Positions 26,829-34,962 of a stretch of DNA of 64,000 bases are shown in pieces; position 1 is the first letter of the stretch, and each line of letters opens with the position of its first letter. Both the position numbers and the translations under genes were made by a program. The stretch comes from Terrimonas ginsenosidimutans (lineage in GTDB: Bacteria > Bacteroidota > Bacteroidia > Chitinophagales > Chitinophagaceae), in assembly GCF_022012415.1 (NCBI RefSeq), contig NZ_JAKLTR010000009.1, positions 62,001-126,000 of the forward strand. Direction: 5' to 3'. The notes under the pieces were generated by a model, which did no database searches, was not told the DNA's origin, and saw only the letters and a program-made list of their open reading frames with translations.

Positions 26829-29108
26829 TTATCTGACCGTATACCTTACTCCTCCAAACACCCGTATCCCCTGGTTAGGCGCATATACATAAGTTGGATC
26901 AAAACTCAATGCATAAGGATTCTCCGGTGTGGCAACAACCCCACCTGAAGCATCATACTGCACATTCTTATCAAACGGATCATGCGAGCGCGCAATGATG
27001 AATGGCGTACTTTTCGCCGGCGTCCAGTTAAGCAGGTTCTTCACACCAGCAAACACTTCCAGTTTATTGCTGATAAGTTTTGAACACTGAATATTCTGAA
27101 TACTCCATACCGGCGAATGGCCCGGCCGCGGATCGGTGGCTGACAATAACGGTAAACGCATCGGCCCGTACAGATTGCCTGTGTAATCAAACGTCAATCC
27201 TGCGGAAGGCAGGGTGTAACTGATCGTCCAGGTGCCGCTCCATTTCTCTGTAAGCACTGGACGGGTTTTGACTGAATGCCCGGCGCCATTCTTTTCGGAT
27301 TTATGAACATCCTGTATAGTTACTCCTGCGAGAGCTTTAAAGCGATGACCCTTATTGAACTCAACATTCAACGTAAATCCTTTTGAGGCAGCATAACCAT
27401 CCAGGTTCTTATACACGATCAGGTTCGGATCCGAATCATAATCGGCAATGATCTGATTGGTAAAATAAGAATACCATGCAGACGCATCGACGCTCAGCGA
27501 TATATCATCCCAACGAAAACTATGGATATAATTCAGGTTGACATTATAGCTTCTTTCAGGATCAAGTGACTCGCGGATCTCCACGGCTCTCGCACCCGTT
27601 AATGCCGCATGATCTTCGGTAAACAGACTTACTACACGAAAACCGGTCCCTGCATTGAGACGGAATACCTGTCTGTCACTGAGCGACCATTTCCAGGCGA
27701 TCCTTGGCGTGAAGATCCCCTTATGAACAGGATGATGATCATACCGCAGGCCAAGTAACACAAGATGCCTCGCATTCAGTTTCCATTCATCCTGCAAAAA
27801 CAAGCCGGGAATGATATAATTATCCGGGTTATTCCTTCCGGTCAGCGTATCAGTCGTAGCTGTAGAATTATCGTCATAGTAATTATAACGCAACGCTGCC
27901 CCACTCAGCAAGCTGTGGGACATGCCTATCTTTTTATCCCATACCAGTTGTCCGAAGACGATCCGCTGATCTCCCATATAAGGAGTATTTCCGTAGTAAG
28001 AATTCTGCTGATGCCTTGTGGCGGAGAACGAGAGTGCCATCTTTTCCTCCACGGGAAGTTGATACTGGCCCATCACTTCCCACCGGTTAGTGTAAATGCT
28101 TTCTCCATATAAACTATCGCCTCCCCGGAATGTTTTATTCCAACGCATATCACCACCCCAGCGGTCTTCATAAAAATATCTTCCGGCAAGCGTTGCCACA
28201 CGGTCCTTCTTTCTTTTAAAACTAAGCTTATTAAAAACGGAGATCCGGTGTTGTAATGTTACATCCGTGAATTGATCGTTATTCTTATCGGCCTTATGCT
28301 GAAAATTGTAGTAATCAACGCCAAGCAGCGACTTTACTTTATTTCCTATTTTGAATGCACCACCAAGATCAACATTGTATTCCTGCCAGCTTGTTGCCAT
28401 TATATTTGCCGTAAAAGCTGGCGCCTTGTCGGGTGATTTGGTAATGATATTGATCAACCCTCCGATCGCTTCCGACCCATACAATCCGGAAGCGGGGCCT
28501 TTTACGATCTCTACCCTGTCGATCAGTTGTGTCGGGATCCCGAATAAACCATATACCGAAGCAAGACTACTCACGATCGGCATACCATCAATGGTCACCA
28601 TAGTGTATGGCCCTTCCAACCCGTTGATATGAATATCCCCCGTGTTGCAAACGCTGCAATTCAATTGCGGCCTTACACCATTTATATTCTGCAGCGATTC
28701 AAAAATACTTGGAGCGGGATTCTTCTTGAAGAACTGGGGAGTATACACTTCAACATTCACCGGGCTCTCCAGCCTTTTTACAGGCCGCATCGTACCGCTC
28801 ACGACAACCGCATCCATCTCCCGGTGATCAGCAAAAAGCAGCACCTGTAACGATGATCTTTCAAGGGTAGAGAGATGCTGATGAATATAACCCGTCGCTG
28901 TAACATGCACCGAATCCGGAACAGGATCATTGATCACAAACTTCCCTTTCCCGTCTGTGAGTGTGGAGGTCGAATCCGACATTTTTATTGTAGCACCGGG
29001 AACTGGTTCACGCGTAGTGGCATCCAACACAACACCCGTAAGCGCACGTTGAGAATAGAGATTGAGAAAACAAAAACAAATGCTGAAGAGTAGAAGTCCT
29101 TTTTTCAT
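26829..29108 (-). CDS. TonB-dependent receptor of the metal island
   Basis: A 759-residue outer-membrane receptor with signal peptide (ending near LYSQR). A carboxypeptidase-regulatory-like domain comes first (about 23-105, GVVLDATTREPVPGATIKM). The plug follows, with DAVVVSGTMRPVKRLESPV as TonB-box region and LNCSVCNTGDIHINGLEGPY, GLIN motifs and RVEIVKGPASGLYGSEAIGG. A 22-stranded barrel with KGFTLNVEF and WSGTWTISYTLP strands ends in VFGGVRYTVR. It is not of the SusC type. The CxxC in the plug (NCSVCNT) is unusual and could bind metal. The gene lies inside a heavy-metal island and has a DtxR-like palindrome directly upstream, so metal-dependent control is likely; the transported ligand is unknown. 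Confidence 0.88.
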   Translation of the reverse strand: MKKGLLLFSICFCFLNLYSQRALTGVVLDATTREPVPGATIKMSDSTSTLTDGKGKFVINDPVPDSVHVTATGYIHQHLSTLERSSLQVLLFADHREMDAVVVSGTMRPVKRLESPVNVEVYTPQFFKKNPAPSIFESLQNINGVRPQLNCSVCNTGDIHINGLEGPYTMVTIDGMPIVSSLASVYGLFGIPTQLIDRVEIVKGPASGLYGSEAIGGLINIITKSPDKAPAFTANIMATSWQEYNVDLGGAFKIGNKVKSLLGVDYYNFQHKADKNNDQFTDVTLQHRISVFNKLSFKRKKDRVATLAGRYFYEDRWGGDMRWNKTFRGGDSLYGESIYTNRWEVMGQYQLPVEEKMALSFSATRHQQNSYYGNTPYMGDQRIVFGQLVWDKKIGMSHSLLSGAALRYNYYDDNSTATTDTLTGRNNPDNYIIPGLFLQDEWKLNARHLVLLGLRYDHHPVHKGIFTPRIAWKWSLSDRQVFRLNAGTGFRVVSLFTEDHAALTGARAVEIRESLDPERSYNVNLNYIHSFRWDDISLSVDASAWYSYFTNQIIADYDSDPNLIVYKNLDGYAASKGFTLNVEFNKGHRFKALAGVTIQDVHKSEKNGAGHSVKTRPVLTEKWSGTWTISYTLPSAGLTFDYTGNLYGPMRLPLLSATDPRPGHSPVWSIQNIQCSKLISNKLEVFAGVKNLLNWTPAKSTPFIIARSHDPFDKNVQYDASGGVVATPENPYALSFDPTYVYAPNQGIRVFGGVRYTVR

Positions 29109-29120
29109 TATTAAATAAAG

Positions 29121-29158
29121 CTAAACATTTTTTTAGTCTTGCCTAAAAAAATGTTTAG
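29121..29158. promoter_or_regulatory. 38-bp perfect palindrome with a DtxR/MntR-like core, upstream of the TonB receptor
   Basis: CTAAACATTTTTTTAG (29121-29136) is repeated as a perfect 16-bp inverse at 29143-29158 around a 6-bp spacer. The core on the minus strand reads TTAGGCAAGACTAA, one base from TTAGGCAAGCCTAA-type sites of DtxR-family metalloregulators. It ends 13 bp upstream of the receptor's ATG, where a bound repressor would block initiation. The assignment to DtxR/MntR is by consensus similarity only. Confidence 0.7.
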
Positions 29159-29175
29159 ATAAATGTAATAAAAAA

Positions 29176-29206
29176 GTCCGGGCATAGCTAAATACTATGC
29201 CCGGAC
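29176..29206. terminator. Hairpin terminator of the His/Met-rich outer-membrane protein gene
   Basis: A 12-bp perfect stem (GTCCGGGCATAG / CTATGCCCGGAC) closes a 7-nt loop. On the minus strand it is followed by a TTTTTT run at 29170-29175. It separates the upstream metal gene from the TonB receptor gene, which therefore probably has its own promoter. Confidence 0.85.
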
Positions 29207-29226
29207 CTGCCCATGCCCCCTGCCGA

Positions 29227-30579
29227 TCACCGTTGCAATACTGGTCTCAGCTGTACATACACCTGGAAACCAACCGGTAAATTCCCGTAAACTGATTTTA
29301 ACCCTGCAGCCGGGAAATTCAGCGTCGCCTGTGCGCCTGCCGCGAGGTCCACCACTTTTGATTTCCACAGACCGCGATTATAACCCGCAGAGAAAACCTG
29401 AACATCGAAGGTCTGATGCCCTAACTGGTTCTCTAATTCGAGTTCTTCCGTTGATTTCTGCACCCATTCATACCGGCTGTAAACGGCATTGCGGCCAAAA
29501 CGATAATTCTCTTCCAGTAAAAGCGAATGTTCTTTATGACCGGCACCTTTGTCATTAAAACCCCAGATAAGGGCCGCGTTCAGATCCCTGTCCTTCCCCA
29601 GCTTCTTTGCATACAAGGCGGAAGCGGTCGTGCGTGTAACATCCACCCCGGGTTCAAGCAATTCCGGTTCCTTGATAAAGCCCTGAGAGAACTGGAAAGC
29701 CCAGTTCCGCGATGCGTTATAAGACAAACGGTAACTGTAGCTGTTGAATAACATTTTATCAAACCCATACCGCTCTTCATTGGGTTCACGACCGGTAAAA
29801 ATGGAACCCTCCACTTTAAGCTTCTTATACCGGAAACCTAAAGTTCCTACCCCAAACGTAATATGCGTGGCATCCTGCCAGTGGTGCCCCAGCGGCGCAT
29901 CCGGATTGTTCATGGCAGAGATCCTGTGCATAAATGCAGGCGCACTGATGGCCGGTTCACCGGGATAGCCAAAATAACCAAACACATCGGTGTTCTTATT
30001 TATCGCATGTGTATACGCCACACTCAGCTCGGCAAACAGATCATGCGGATGCTGACGATTCACCAGCCTGGCTCCATTATGTGTTTCGCCCGACTGGAAC
30101 AGCAAAGGATAACCTCCCCCTCCTTCTGTTAACGGGTCAAGACTGATCATCGCCTTTGTCGTAAATAGTCCCCTCTTCCCGATCCTTTTATTCATCATGG
30201 CCATAAACCAGTTCGGTGCATCAAACTTATCTGAACCAATACCCTTATTGAATATGTCCGTGTTAGTATAACGCAGAAAAACATTTCCATGGAACATCCA
30301 CATTGCTTTCTTCCCGGTCATGTACATATACATGGGGGTTTCATCAGGGAGCCAGGATGTACCTGAACCGTTCCTGTTCATCGGCAGGTTCAATGAAAAG
30401 GCATGAGACATCGTGTGGCCATGTCCACTCATGTCGTGATCATGTTTCCCCGCAGGAATGGTATCCTTCTTAATTTCCTTTGCGGGTTCTTTTTTCTGAT
30501 CTTTCATATCATGGTGTTCATGCTGCCCGAAGGCCGAAACTGACAAAAAAAGAACCGATATACTTAACAGCGATTTCAT
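29227..30579 (-). CDS. His/Met-rich exported protein, probable outer-membrane beta-barrel of the copper/metal island
   Basis: A 450-residue protein starting at the ATG 30579 (a TTG nine bases earlier is less likely). The signal peptide ends near AFGQ. The mature N terminus is a metal-binding-looking stretch (HEHHDMKDQKK and KHDHDMSGHGHTMSH). The rest alternates polar and aromatic residues as in beta-barrels, with many methionines (WLPDETPMYMYMTGKKAMWMF, NWFMAMMNKR). Proteins of this layout are seen beside copper genes in Bacteroidota but have no named function that I know. It is downstream of the HMA-MauE gene by about 60 bp and ends at a strong terminator. A role in periplasmic copper or silver handling is inferred. 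Confidence 0.7.
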   Translation of the reverse strand: MKSLLSISVLFLSVSAFGQHEHHDMKDQKKEPAKEIKKDTIPAGKHDHDMSGHGHTMSHAFSLNLPMNRNGSGTSWLPDETPMYMYMTGKKAMWMFHGNVFLRYTNTDIFNKGIGSDKFDAPNWFMAMMNKRIGKRGLFTTKAMISLDPLTEGGGGYPLLFQSGETHNGARLVNRQHPHDLFAELSVAYTHAINKNTDVFGYFGYPGEPAISAPAFMHRISAMNNPDAPLGHHWQDATHITFGVGTLGFRYKKLKVEGSIFTGREPNEERYGFDKMLFNSYSYRLSYNASRNWAFQFSQGFIKEPELLEPGVDVTRTTASALYAKKLGKDRDLNAALIWGFNDKGAGHKEHSLLLEENYRFGRNAVYSRYEWVQKSTEELELENQLGHQTFDVQVFSAGYNRGLWKSKVVDLAAGAQATLNFPAAGLKSVYGNLPVGFQVYVQLRPVLQR

Positions 30580-30640
30580 TTGCAACAATTTTTCTTAACA
30601 AACAATGATCCGATGAACCGGAAGAATTTTACTATTAATT

Positions 30641-31369
30641 TCATGACCACATTTTTATGACCATCACGGCGCTCATGGCGACCATCAGCAGATCTTCGAA
30701 AAGCGTTACTTTGCTTAAGGGAAGTTTGATCACCGTCCCAAGGCAGGCACATTGAAACGGAGAATTTTTCATGAGGTTTTGAATAACACCCACCGAACTT
30801 ATTGCCATTACAACCAGGGTCACAATATTGGTAGCGAGCGGCTGAAATGATATAAGAAAGGCGATCCCCAGTGCCAGTTCCACAAAAGGATAAATGAATC
30901 CCCAGGCGGGCATTGCTTTTGCGACGATATCATAACTGCGGTATCCTTCAGCAAATCCCCGGAGGTTCATCAATTTGAAGAAAGAGAACACCAGGAAGAA
31001 TCCTCCCATAAAATGACTCATCCATTGCATCCAGTTAAATGTGCCGGAAGCGAACTGTATTAACAGGCTGATACCGGTGATATACCCAAAAATGAGAAAG
31101 ATGGGAAAATAGGAATTCTTTTCAGCAGTAGCTTCTTGTGACATATCATGCATGCCTCCGTCCGCTTCGGAGATCGTGTAATGGCCGGCCTTGCTTACAG
31201 CTTCCTGTAACTTACCCGTATTGATGTGCTGGTTCATCGTGATGGTTGCCTGCGGAGCTGTCAGCTGTACTTCTGCTGATTCAATATTACCGAGCTTCAG
31301 CAGTTCGCTTTTCACGCGGGCTACGCAGCTGTTGCAGGTCATCCCGGAAATGTTATAGGAGTGTGTCAT
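30641..31369 (-). CDS. HMA metal-binding domain fused to a MauE/DoxX-like membrane protein
   Basis: A 242-residue protein. Residues 1-70 are a heavy-metal-associated ferredoxin-like domain with GMTCNSCVARV (CxxC). A short linker containing MHDMSQE leads to a four-helix membrane domain (about 86-106, 114-134, 155-178, 184-205) ending in FQCACLGTVIKLPLSKVTLFED, a conserved-looking Cys-x-Cys loop of MauE/DoxX-like proteins. The arrangement suggests passing a soft metal ion (copper or mercury class) from the cytosolic domain to a membrane thiol pair. It is preceded by the 53-bp perfect inverted repeat and the AraC-type regulator gene on the same strand. Confidence 0.85.
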   Translation of the reverse strand: MTHSYNISGMTCNSCVARVKSELLKLGNIESAEVQLTAPQATITMNQHINTGKLQEAVSKAGHYTISEADGGMHDMSQEATAEKNSYFPIFLIFGYITGISLLIQFASGTFNWMQWMSHFMGGFFLVFSFFKLMNLRGFAEGYRSYDIVAKAMPAWGFIYPFVELALGIAFLISFQPLATNIVTLVVMAISSVGVIQNLMKNSPFQCACLGTVIKLPLSKVTLFEDLLMVAMSAVMVIKMWS

Positions 31370-31465
31370 GATTTAAGTTTTATGACACAAAATTCCTGCC
31401 TTATGCTTTGGGGATTGTTACATAATTCGGGGAAAGGTTTATAGAATTAGCTGCGCTCTTTTAAT

Positions 31466-31593
31466 AGACCGGCGTTGGAGTATCGCAAAGGGCGCAAAGG
31501 CGGCGCAAAGGACGCAAAAGGTAAACATAGGATTTAACTCTTTGCGTCCTTTGCGCCGCCTTTGCGCCCTTTGCGATACTCCAACGCCGGTCT
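31466..31593. repeat. Word-iterated inverted repeat, family B, copy 1, with 53-bp perfect arms
   Basis: The arms 31466-31518 and 31541-31593 are identical in inverse orientation over all 53 bp, around a 22-bp centre. From outside inward an arm reads AGACCGGCGTTGGAG, then the words TATCGCAAAG, GGCGCAAAG, GCGGCGCAAAG, GACGCAAA. It lies between the AraC-type regulator stop and the HMA-MauE start, inside the metal island. There is no T run after it on either strand. Confidence 0.92.
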
Positions 31594-31597
31594 TACG

Positions 31598-32161
31598 TTA
31601 AACCTTATCCAGCGGTTTACGGTAATGATCTTTGAACTGCTTGAATTCGCTAGGTGTAAATCCCGTTACTTTTTTGAACTGCCCTGAAAGATGCGACACA
31701 CTGCTATACCCCAGCTTGAACGCAATCTCACTCACAGAAAACTCATCATACACCAGCCATTCCTTCACCTTTTCAATTTTCTGTAAAATGAAATATTGCT
31801 CTATTGTTGTATTCTCCATAGAAGAAAAAAGCTGGCTCAGGTAGTGATAATCTTTCAGCAACATCTTCGATAAATACGCGGAAAGATTCCCTTTCATCTC
31901 ATCCAGTTCAGCTGTTTGCACAAGCTGAATGAGCAGGCTTTTGATAAGCTCTACCATCTTCGCTTTCTGATCATCCATCCATTCAAACCCTTCTTCCCGT
32001 AAAGCGTCTTTCAATGATCTCACCTGCGCGTCCGGAACGGCTACTTTTGTATACACCACACCCAACCGGATCTCTTCCGTTTCTATTCGCATCTTTTCAA
32101 AAATATGCCTGACCGATTTTATACACCGGTCGCAAACCATATTCCTGATGTAGATCTCCAT
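31598..32161 (-). CDS. AraC-family regulator with an N-terminal HMA-like metal-binding domain
   Basis: A 187-residue protein. Residues 1-65 resemble a heavy-metal-associated domain with RNMVCDRCIKSV (CxxC in the usual place). Residues about 95-180 are an AraC-type double helix-turn-helix ending in SVSEIAFKLGYSSVSHLSGQ and FKKVTGFTPSEFK, a textbook second-helix signature. The protein lacks the usual AraC sugar-binding cupin. It may therefore sense a thiophilic metal directly and regulate the surrounding genes. Its start is 1 bp after the stop of the beta-barrel gene, so they are translationally linked. Homologues with this domain pair exist in Bacteroidota metal clusters; the target promoters here are unknown. 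Confidence 0.88.
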   Translation of the reverse strand: MEIYIRNMVCDRCIKSVRHIFEKMRIETEEIRLGVVYTKVAVPDAQVRSLKDALREEGFEWMDDQKAKMVELIKSLLIQLVQTAELDEMKGNLSAYLSKMLLKDYHYLSQLFSSMENTTIEQYFILQKIEKVKEWLVYDEFSVSEIAFKLGYSSVSHLSGQFKKVTGFTPSEFKQFKDHYRKPLDKV

Positions 32162-32162
32162 A

Positions 32163-32993
32163 TTACTTTTTCCGTTTTAGGGCATTCAGAAATGTTCTTT
32201 CCACACTGATCTGCCAGCTGTTTTTTGCCATACGCTGCATATCACCACTTAACTGAAAGCGATAGCCAAGATTAAGTTTAGTGGCGCTGTTAAAGATCAG
32301 CTGGACAGCCGGCGCGAAATCAACATAATACGCTTTTCTGTCGAGCGATTGCTGTGCCAGAAATTCTGTATAAAGATTCAGATTGGTTTGTTTGTAATCT
32401 TTATACTCAAACGGCAAAAGCAGATACCCCGCAGAGACGGTATAGTTCATTGCCTGGTAGATGCGGGAAGGGATATACAGCGTTTTATCATTGCGGGAAC
32501 TATGCAATCCCTGCAAATGACTCACGCTGCCTGAAATGGCCAGCTTATGCCATAATTGAGTTGCCACAACGCCCAATTGTAAGCCGCTCTTATCTCCCTG
32601 CAAACTCAACTCATCAAAATGAAAAGGACTACGGCTGTAAGCTGCTTCGCCAAATATGGCCATTCTGAAGTGCGAATGCGTATCGTCAGAGGAAAGAAAC
32701 CTGTACTTTCCATACATGTATACAGATTCCCACCTGAAATTATCCGTATGCATATTCGCAAACGTAGCACCGGCACGCAACATCCAGTTTTTGTTGAGAC
32801 CAACAAATACCTCGGGAGTATACCGCTGCATAACCTTGTTATAAGGGTTCTGCCTGGTTACAATATTACTGGTCAGCTTTGCACTGATTGACCGGGCGGG
32901 TATGTTTGACGCCGGTTCAGTATATACATATAATTCCTGCCCCTGGCTGTTCAGGCTGCACAGGATAATACTAATGAATAAAAAATACTTCAT
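32163..32993 (-). CDS. Probable outer-membrane beta-barrel protein of the metal island
   Basis: About 276 residues from the ATG at 32993 (an in-frame TTG upstream adds eight). A signal peptide ends near NSQGQ. The mature sequence shows alternating hydrophobic and polar strands with many Tyr/Phe, for example KNWMLRAGATFANMH, FRWESVYMYGKYRF and NTKLNLGYRF-like strands, ending with ISVERTFLNALKRKK. No named family was recognised. It lies between a TlpA-like thioredoxin gene (about 40 bp upstream) and the AraC-HMA gene (1 bp). A porin or sensor role connected with metal homeostasis is only inferred from the neighbourhood. Confidence 0.65.
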   Translation of the reverse strand: MKYFLFISIILCSLNSQGQELYVYTEPASNIPARSISAKLTSNIVTRQNPYNKVMQRYTPEVFVGLNKNWMLRAGATFANMHTDNFRWESVYMYGKYRFLSSDDTHSHFRMAIFGEAAYSRSPFHFDELSLQGDKSGLQLGVVATQLWHKLAISGSVSHLQGLHSSRNDKTLYIPSRIYQAMNYTVSAGYLLLPFEYKDYKQTNLNLYTEFLAQQSLDRKAYYVDFAPAVQLIFNSATKLNLGYRFQLSGDMQRMAKNSWQISVERTFLNALKRKK

Positions 32994-33033
32994 GTTTGCT
33001 GATCTGTGATTTATCAAATCAGGCTATCGGCTG

Positions 33034-33522
33034 CTATTCAGCAAGTAGTCTGGCGACCTCATTATCGAGCTCTTTTCCCTCGATGTCAATAGCCACCACA
33101 TCTCCTTTTTTGTTGATAAGAAAAACGGTAGGCAATGCATTGACCTGCCATCTCTGAATGGCGTCAGCTTCAAGATTAGCCGGATCATTCACCTGTAGCC
33201 AGGTGATCTTATCCTTCCTGACAGCTTTCAGCCAGTCATTTTTATCCTCATCCACAGATACGCTGTATATCTCAAAACCTTTGGCTTTGTATTTTGCATA
33301 GAGCTTTACCAGCTGCTTATTGGCACTTCTGCAAGGCATACACCAGCTGGCCCAAAAATCAAGCAATACAACTTTTCCCTTCAGAGAAGAAAGCGCGATC
33401 TTTTTTCCACTCGCATCAGGCAATTCTATCTTCAGCCTGGGATCGCCAATATTCGCCACCTGCGCCTCTGTCACTGTCACAAGGAACAGTAATAAGAATG
33501 CAGTGATAGTTGATTTGATCAT
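33034..33522 (-). CDS. TlpA-like periplasmic thioredoxin
   Basis: A 162-residue exported thiol-disulfide protein. The signal peptide ends near VTEAQ. The thioredoxin fold shows VVLLDFWASWCMPCRSANKQ with the active-site CxxC (Cys-Met-Pro-Cys, about residues 60-63), the cis-Pro segment NALPTVFLINKKG and the redox helix. It is probably a reductant for cysteine-rich exported proteins. Its neighbours in the same direction are two HMA proteins with CxxC sites and a membrane protein with Cys-x-Cys, so keeping metal-binding thiols reduced is a reasonable role. An imperfect TATCTTTT box lies about 30 bp upstream. Confidence 0.88.
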   Translation of the reverse strand: MIKSTITAFLLLFLVTVTEAQVANIGDPRLKIELPDASGKKIALSSLKGKVVLLDFWASWCMPCRSANKQLVKLYAKYKAKGFEIYSVSVDEDKNDWLKAVRKDKITWLQVNDPANLEADAIQRWQVNALPTVFLINKKGDVVAIDIEGKELDNEVARLLAE

Positions 33523-33562
33523 GAGTTAAATAAATAAATTAACTGAAACAAAAAGATATTGA

Positions 33563-33665
33563 GAAGTTTAAAAGTTTAAATGGATTAAGGTTTAAAAGTC
33601 AGGCTGAGTGATGACAGCATACTTTCAAACTATTAAACTTTAAACCATTTAAACTTTTAAACTTC
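33563..33665. repeat. Word-iterated inverted repeat, family D, copy 2 (TTTAAAAG words)
   Basis: The left arm (33563-33600) reads GAAGTTTAAAAGTTTAAATGG then TTAAGG and TTTAAAAGT. The right arm (about 33622-33665) matches it inversely with about three differences. The centre is CAGGCTGAGTGATGACAGCAT. It fills the spacer between the HMA protein and the thioredoxin gene. Confidence 0.82.
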
Positions 33666-33672
33666 ACTCTTT

Positions 33673-34218
33673 TCAGATCGTCACGTGATACACCCTCGCA
33701 TTCTGCTTTACACCGTCTTTCACACAGCAGGTTGCAGCCTTGCCGGTCTGTATACAGGCCATTTTGGTAGCATTGCTGAACTTTTTGAACTGCCTGGCAG
33801 GCACAAAGTTCTTGTCAACCACCGTCAGGGTTTGTTCACCGCTAAGCGATGCTTGTTTGACATCAAGGAAATGAAAGGTGGTCCCTCCCACTTCAATGTG
33901 CTTATCATTGGCAATTGCCACCTGTTCGAACTGACCGGTGAGTTTCAATCCCCCGACAGAAAAGCCCGCGTCTTCCACGGCCTGGCGGATGGCGTCAATA
34001 TCAACGGATTCATTTTCTTTAAAAACAATATTGAACACGGAATTCTTGATATCTGACTTTACAGAAGCCACAAATGGAACTTCCTGTAATGCTTTATTGA
34101 TCGCATTGCTGCACATGGCACATGTAAGACCTGTAGCCTGAAGGCTCGCTTTACTGAATTGCGCACTTGCAGCCAGCGTCATGAATCCCGCTATCAGTAA
34201 AATCAATAGCTTTTTCAT
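33673..34218 (-). CDS. Exported HMA-domain metal-binding protein
   Basis: About 181 residues from the ATG at 34218. An upstream in-frame start would place 25 non-signal residues before an obvious signal peptide (hydrophobic core LLILLIAGFMTLAASA). Residues about 25-95 form an HMA domain with ATGLTCAMCSNAINKALQ (CxxC). The C-terminal 80 residues hold a second Cys group (KMACIQTGKAATCCVKDG) not part of the HMA fold. Periplasmic HMA proteins with C-terminal Cys clusters are expected to bind copper or similar ions. Neighbours are another exported HMA-like protein upstream and a thioredoxin downstream. Confidence 0.85.
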   Translation of the reverse strand: MKKLLILLIAGFMTLAASAQFSKASLQATGLTCAMCSNAINKALQEVPFVASVKSDIKNSVFNIVFKENESVDIDAIRQAVEDAGFSVGGLKLTGQFEQVAIANDKHIEVGGTTFHFLDVKQASLSGEQTLTVVDKNFVPARQFKKFSNATKMACIQTGKAATCCVKDGVKQNARVYHVTI

Positions 34219-34257
34219 AACTAAATTTTTGAATGAATATTTTTTCGAAGTTTGGGG

Positions 34258-34403
34258 CGTGATGTCCGATGCGCGATGACCGATGATCACCAAAGGTAAA
34301 TTGTTGCCAGGCTAACTGTAAGTATCCCTGGTTCAGGGATACCGAACACACCTGGCCATGAAACCTGACCATCGATCATCTTACATCGATCACGATCAAT
34401 GCG
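34258..34403. repeat. Word-iterated inverted repeat, family H (GATGACC words) with a central hairpin
   Basis: The left arm chains GATGTCC, GATGCGC, GATGACC and GATGATCACC. The right arm, reverse-complemented, reads TGATCG, TGATCGATG, GATGATCGATGG. Pairing is imperfect. In the centre GTATCCCTG-gtt-CAGGGATAC (34322-34342) is a perfect 9-bp stem. The right arm overlaps the stop codon of the Cys-rich HMA-like gene. Confidence 0.55.
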
Positions 34404-34845
34404 CTTCCGAGCAGCAGGATTTCTCCTTTTCGTTCGATGCTACTTTTCCCTCTTCTTTATCGCAGCATGAGCCCTTTGCTTTCTGTGTCGCAGCTGAAGG
34501 TTGCGCTTCTTTTTTTACGCGCTCATATTTGCAGCATCCGTGAAGTTTGTTATAAGATTCGTCAGTTGCTGTGAAATCACGGGTGTCATAACCTACCGCA
34601 GCGATCCCCTGCTGGATCTTTGCAGCATTGGTGCTTGAACTGTTGTATTTAACAGTCAACACCTTTGCTTCAGTATCCCAGCTTGCAGAGCTTGCACCTG
34701 CTTTCTTTGCAGCCTTTTCAATGTTATTTTTACACATTCCGCAGTTACCGGAAACAGGAATAGTGTCTGTATGAGATTGAGCAAATGAAGTTGTAGCAAG
34801 TGTGAGGCACAGAGCGATTACAGCGAATATTTTGAAAGTTTTCAT
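34396..34845 (-). CDS. Exported Cys-rich HMA-like metal-binding protein
   Basis: About 149 residues from the ATG at 34845; the upstream extension has no homology feel. A signal peptide ends near SFAQ. The next 70 residues are an HMA-like domain with VSGNCGMCKNNIEKAA. Unusually CxxC is preceded by Gly-Asn rather than Gly-Met-Thr. The tail is cysteine-rich with GCCKYERVKKE, GSCCDKEEG and SCCSEAH, three CC pairs plus a final His. The tail resembles a soft-metal sponge. It lies between the HYC_CC_PP gene (about 117 bp upstream) and the exported HMA gene, all in one direction. Confidence 0.82.
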   Translation of the reverse strand: MKTFKIFAVIALCLTLATTSFAQSHTDTIPVSGNCGMCKNNIEKAAKKAGASSASWDTEAKVLTVKYNSSSTNAAKIQQGIAAVGYDTRDFTATDESYNKLHGCCKYERVKKEAQPSAATQKAKGSCCDKEEGKVASNEKEKSCCSEAH

Positions 34846-34962
34846 TATTTTGATTTTAGAGATTGAATAAGAGATTTGCGCAGCATTGCTGCCGCAAAAA
34901 ATACATGATCCCTCGTGTCTGTTCATCAAAACAGGCATGACAGGCTATCTGGTATTCATATC

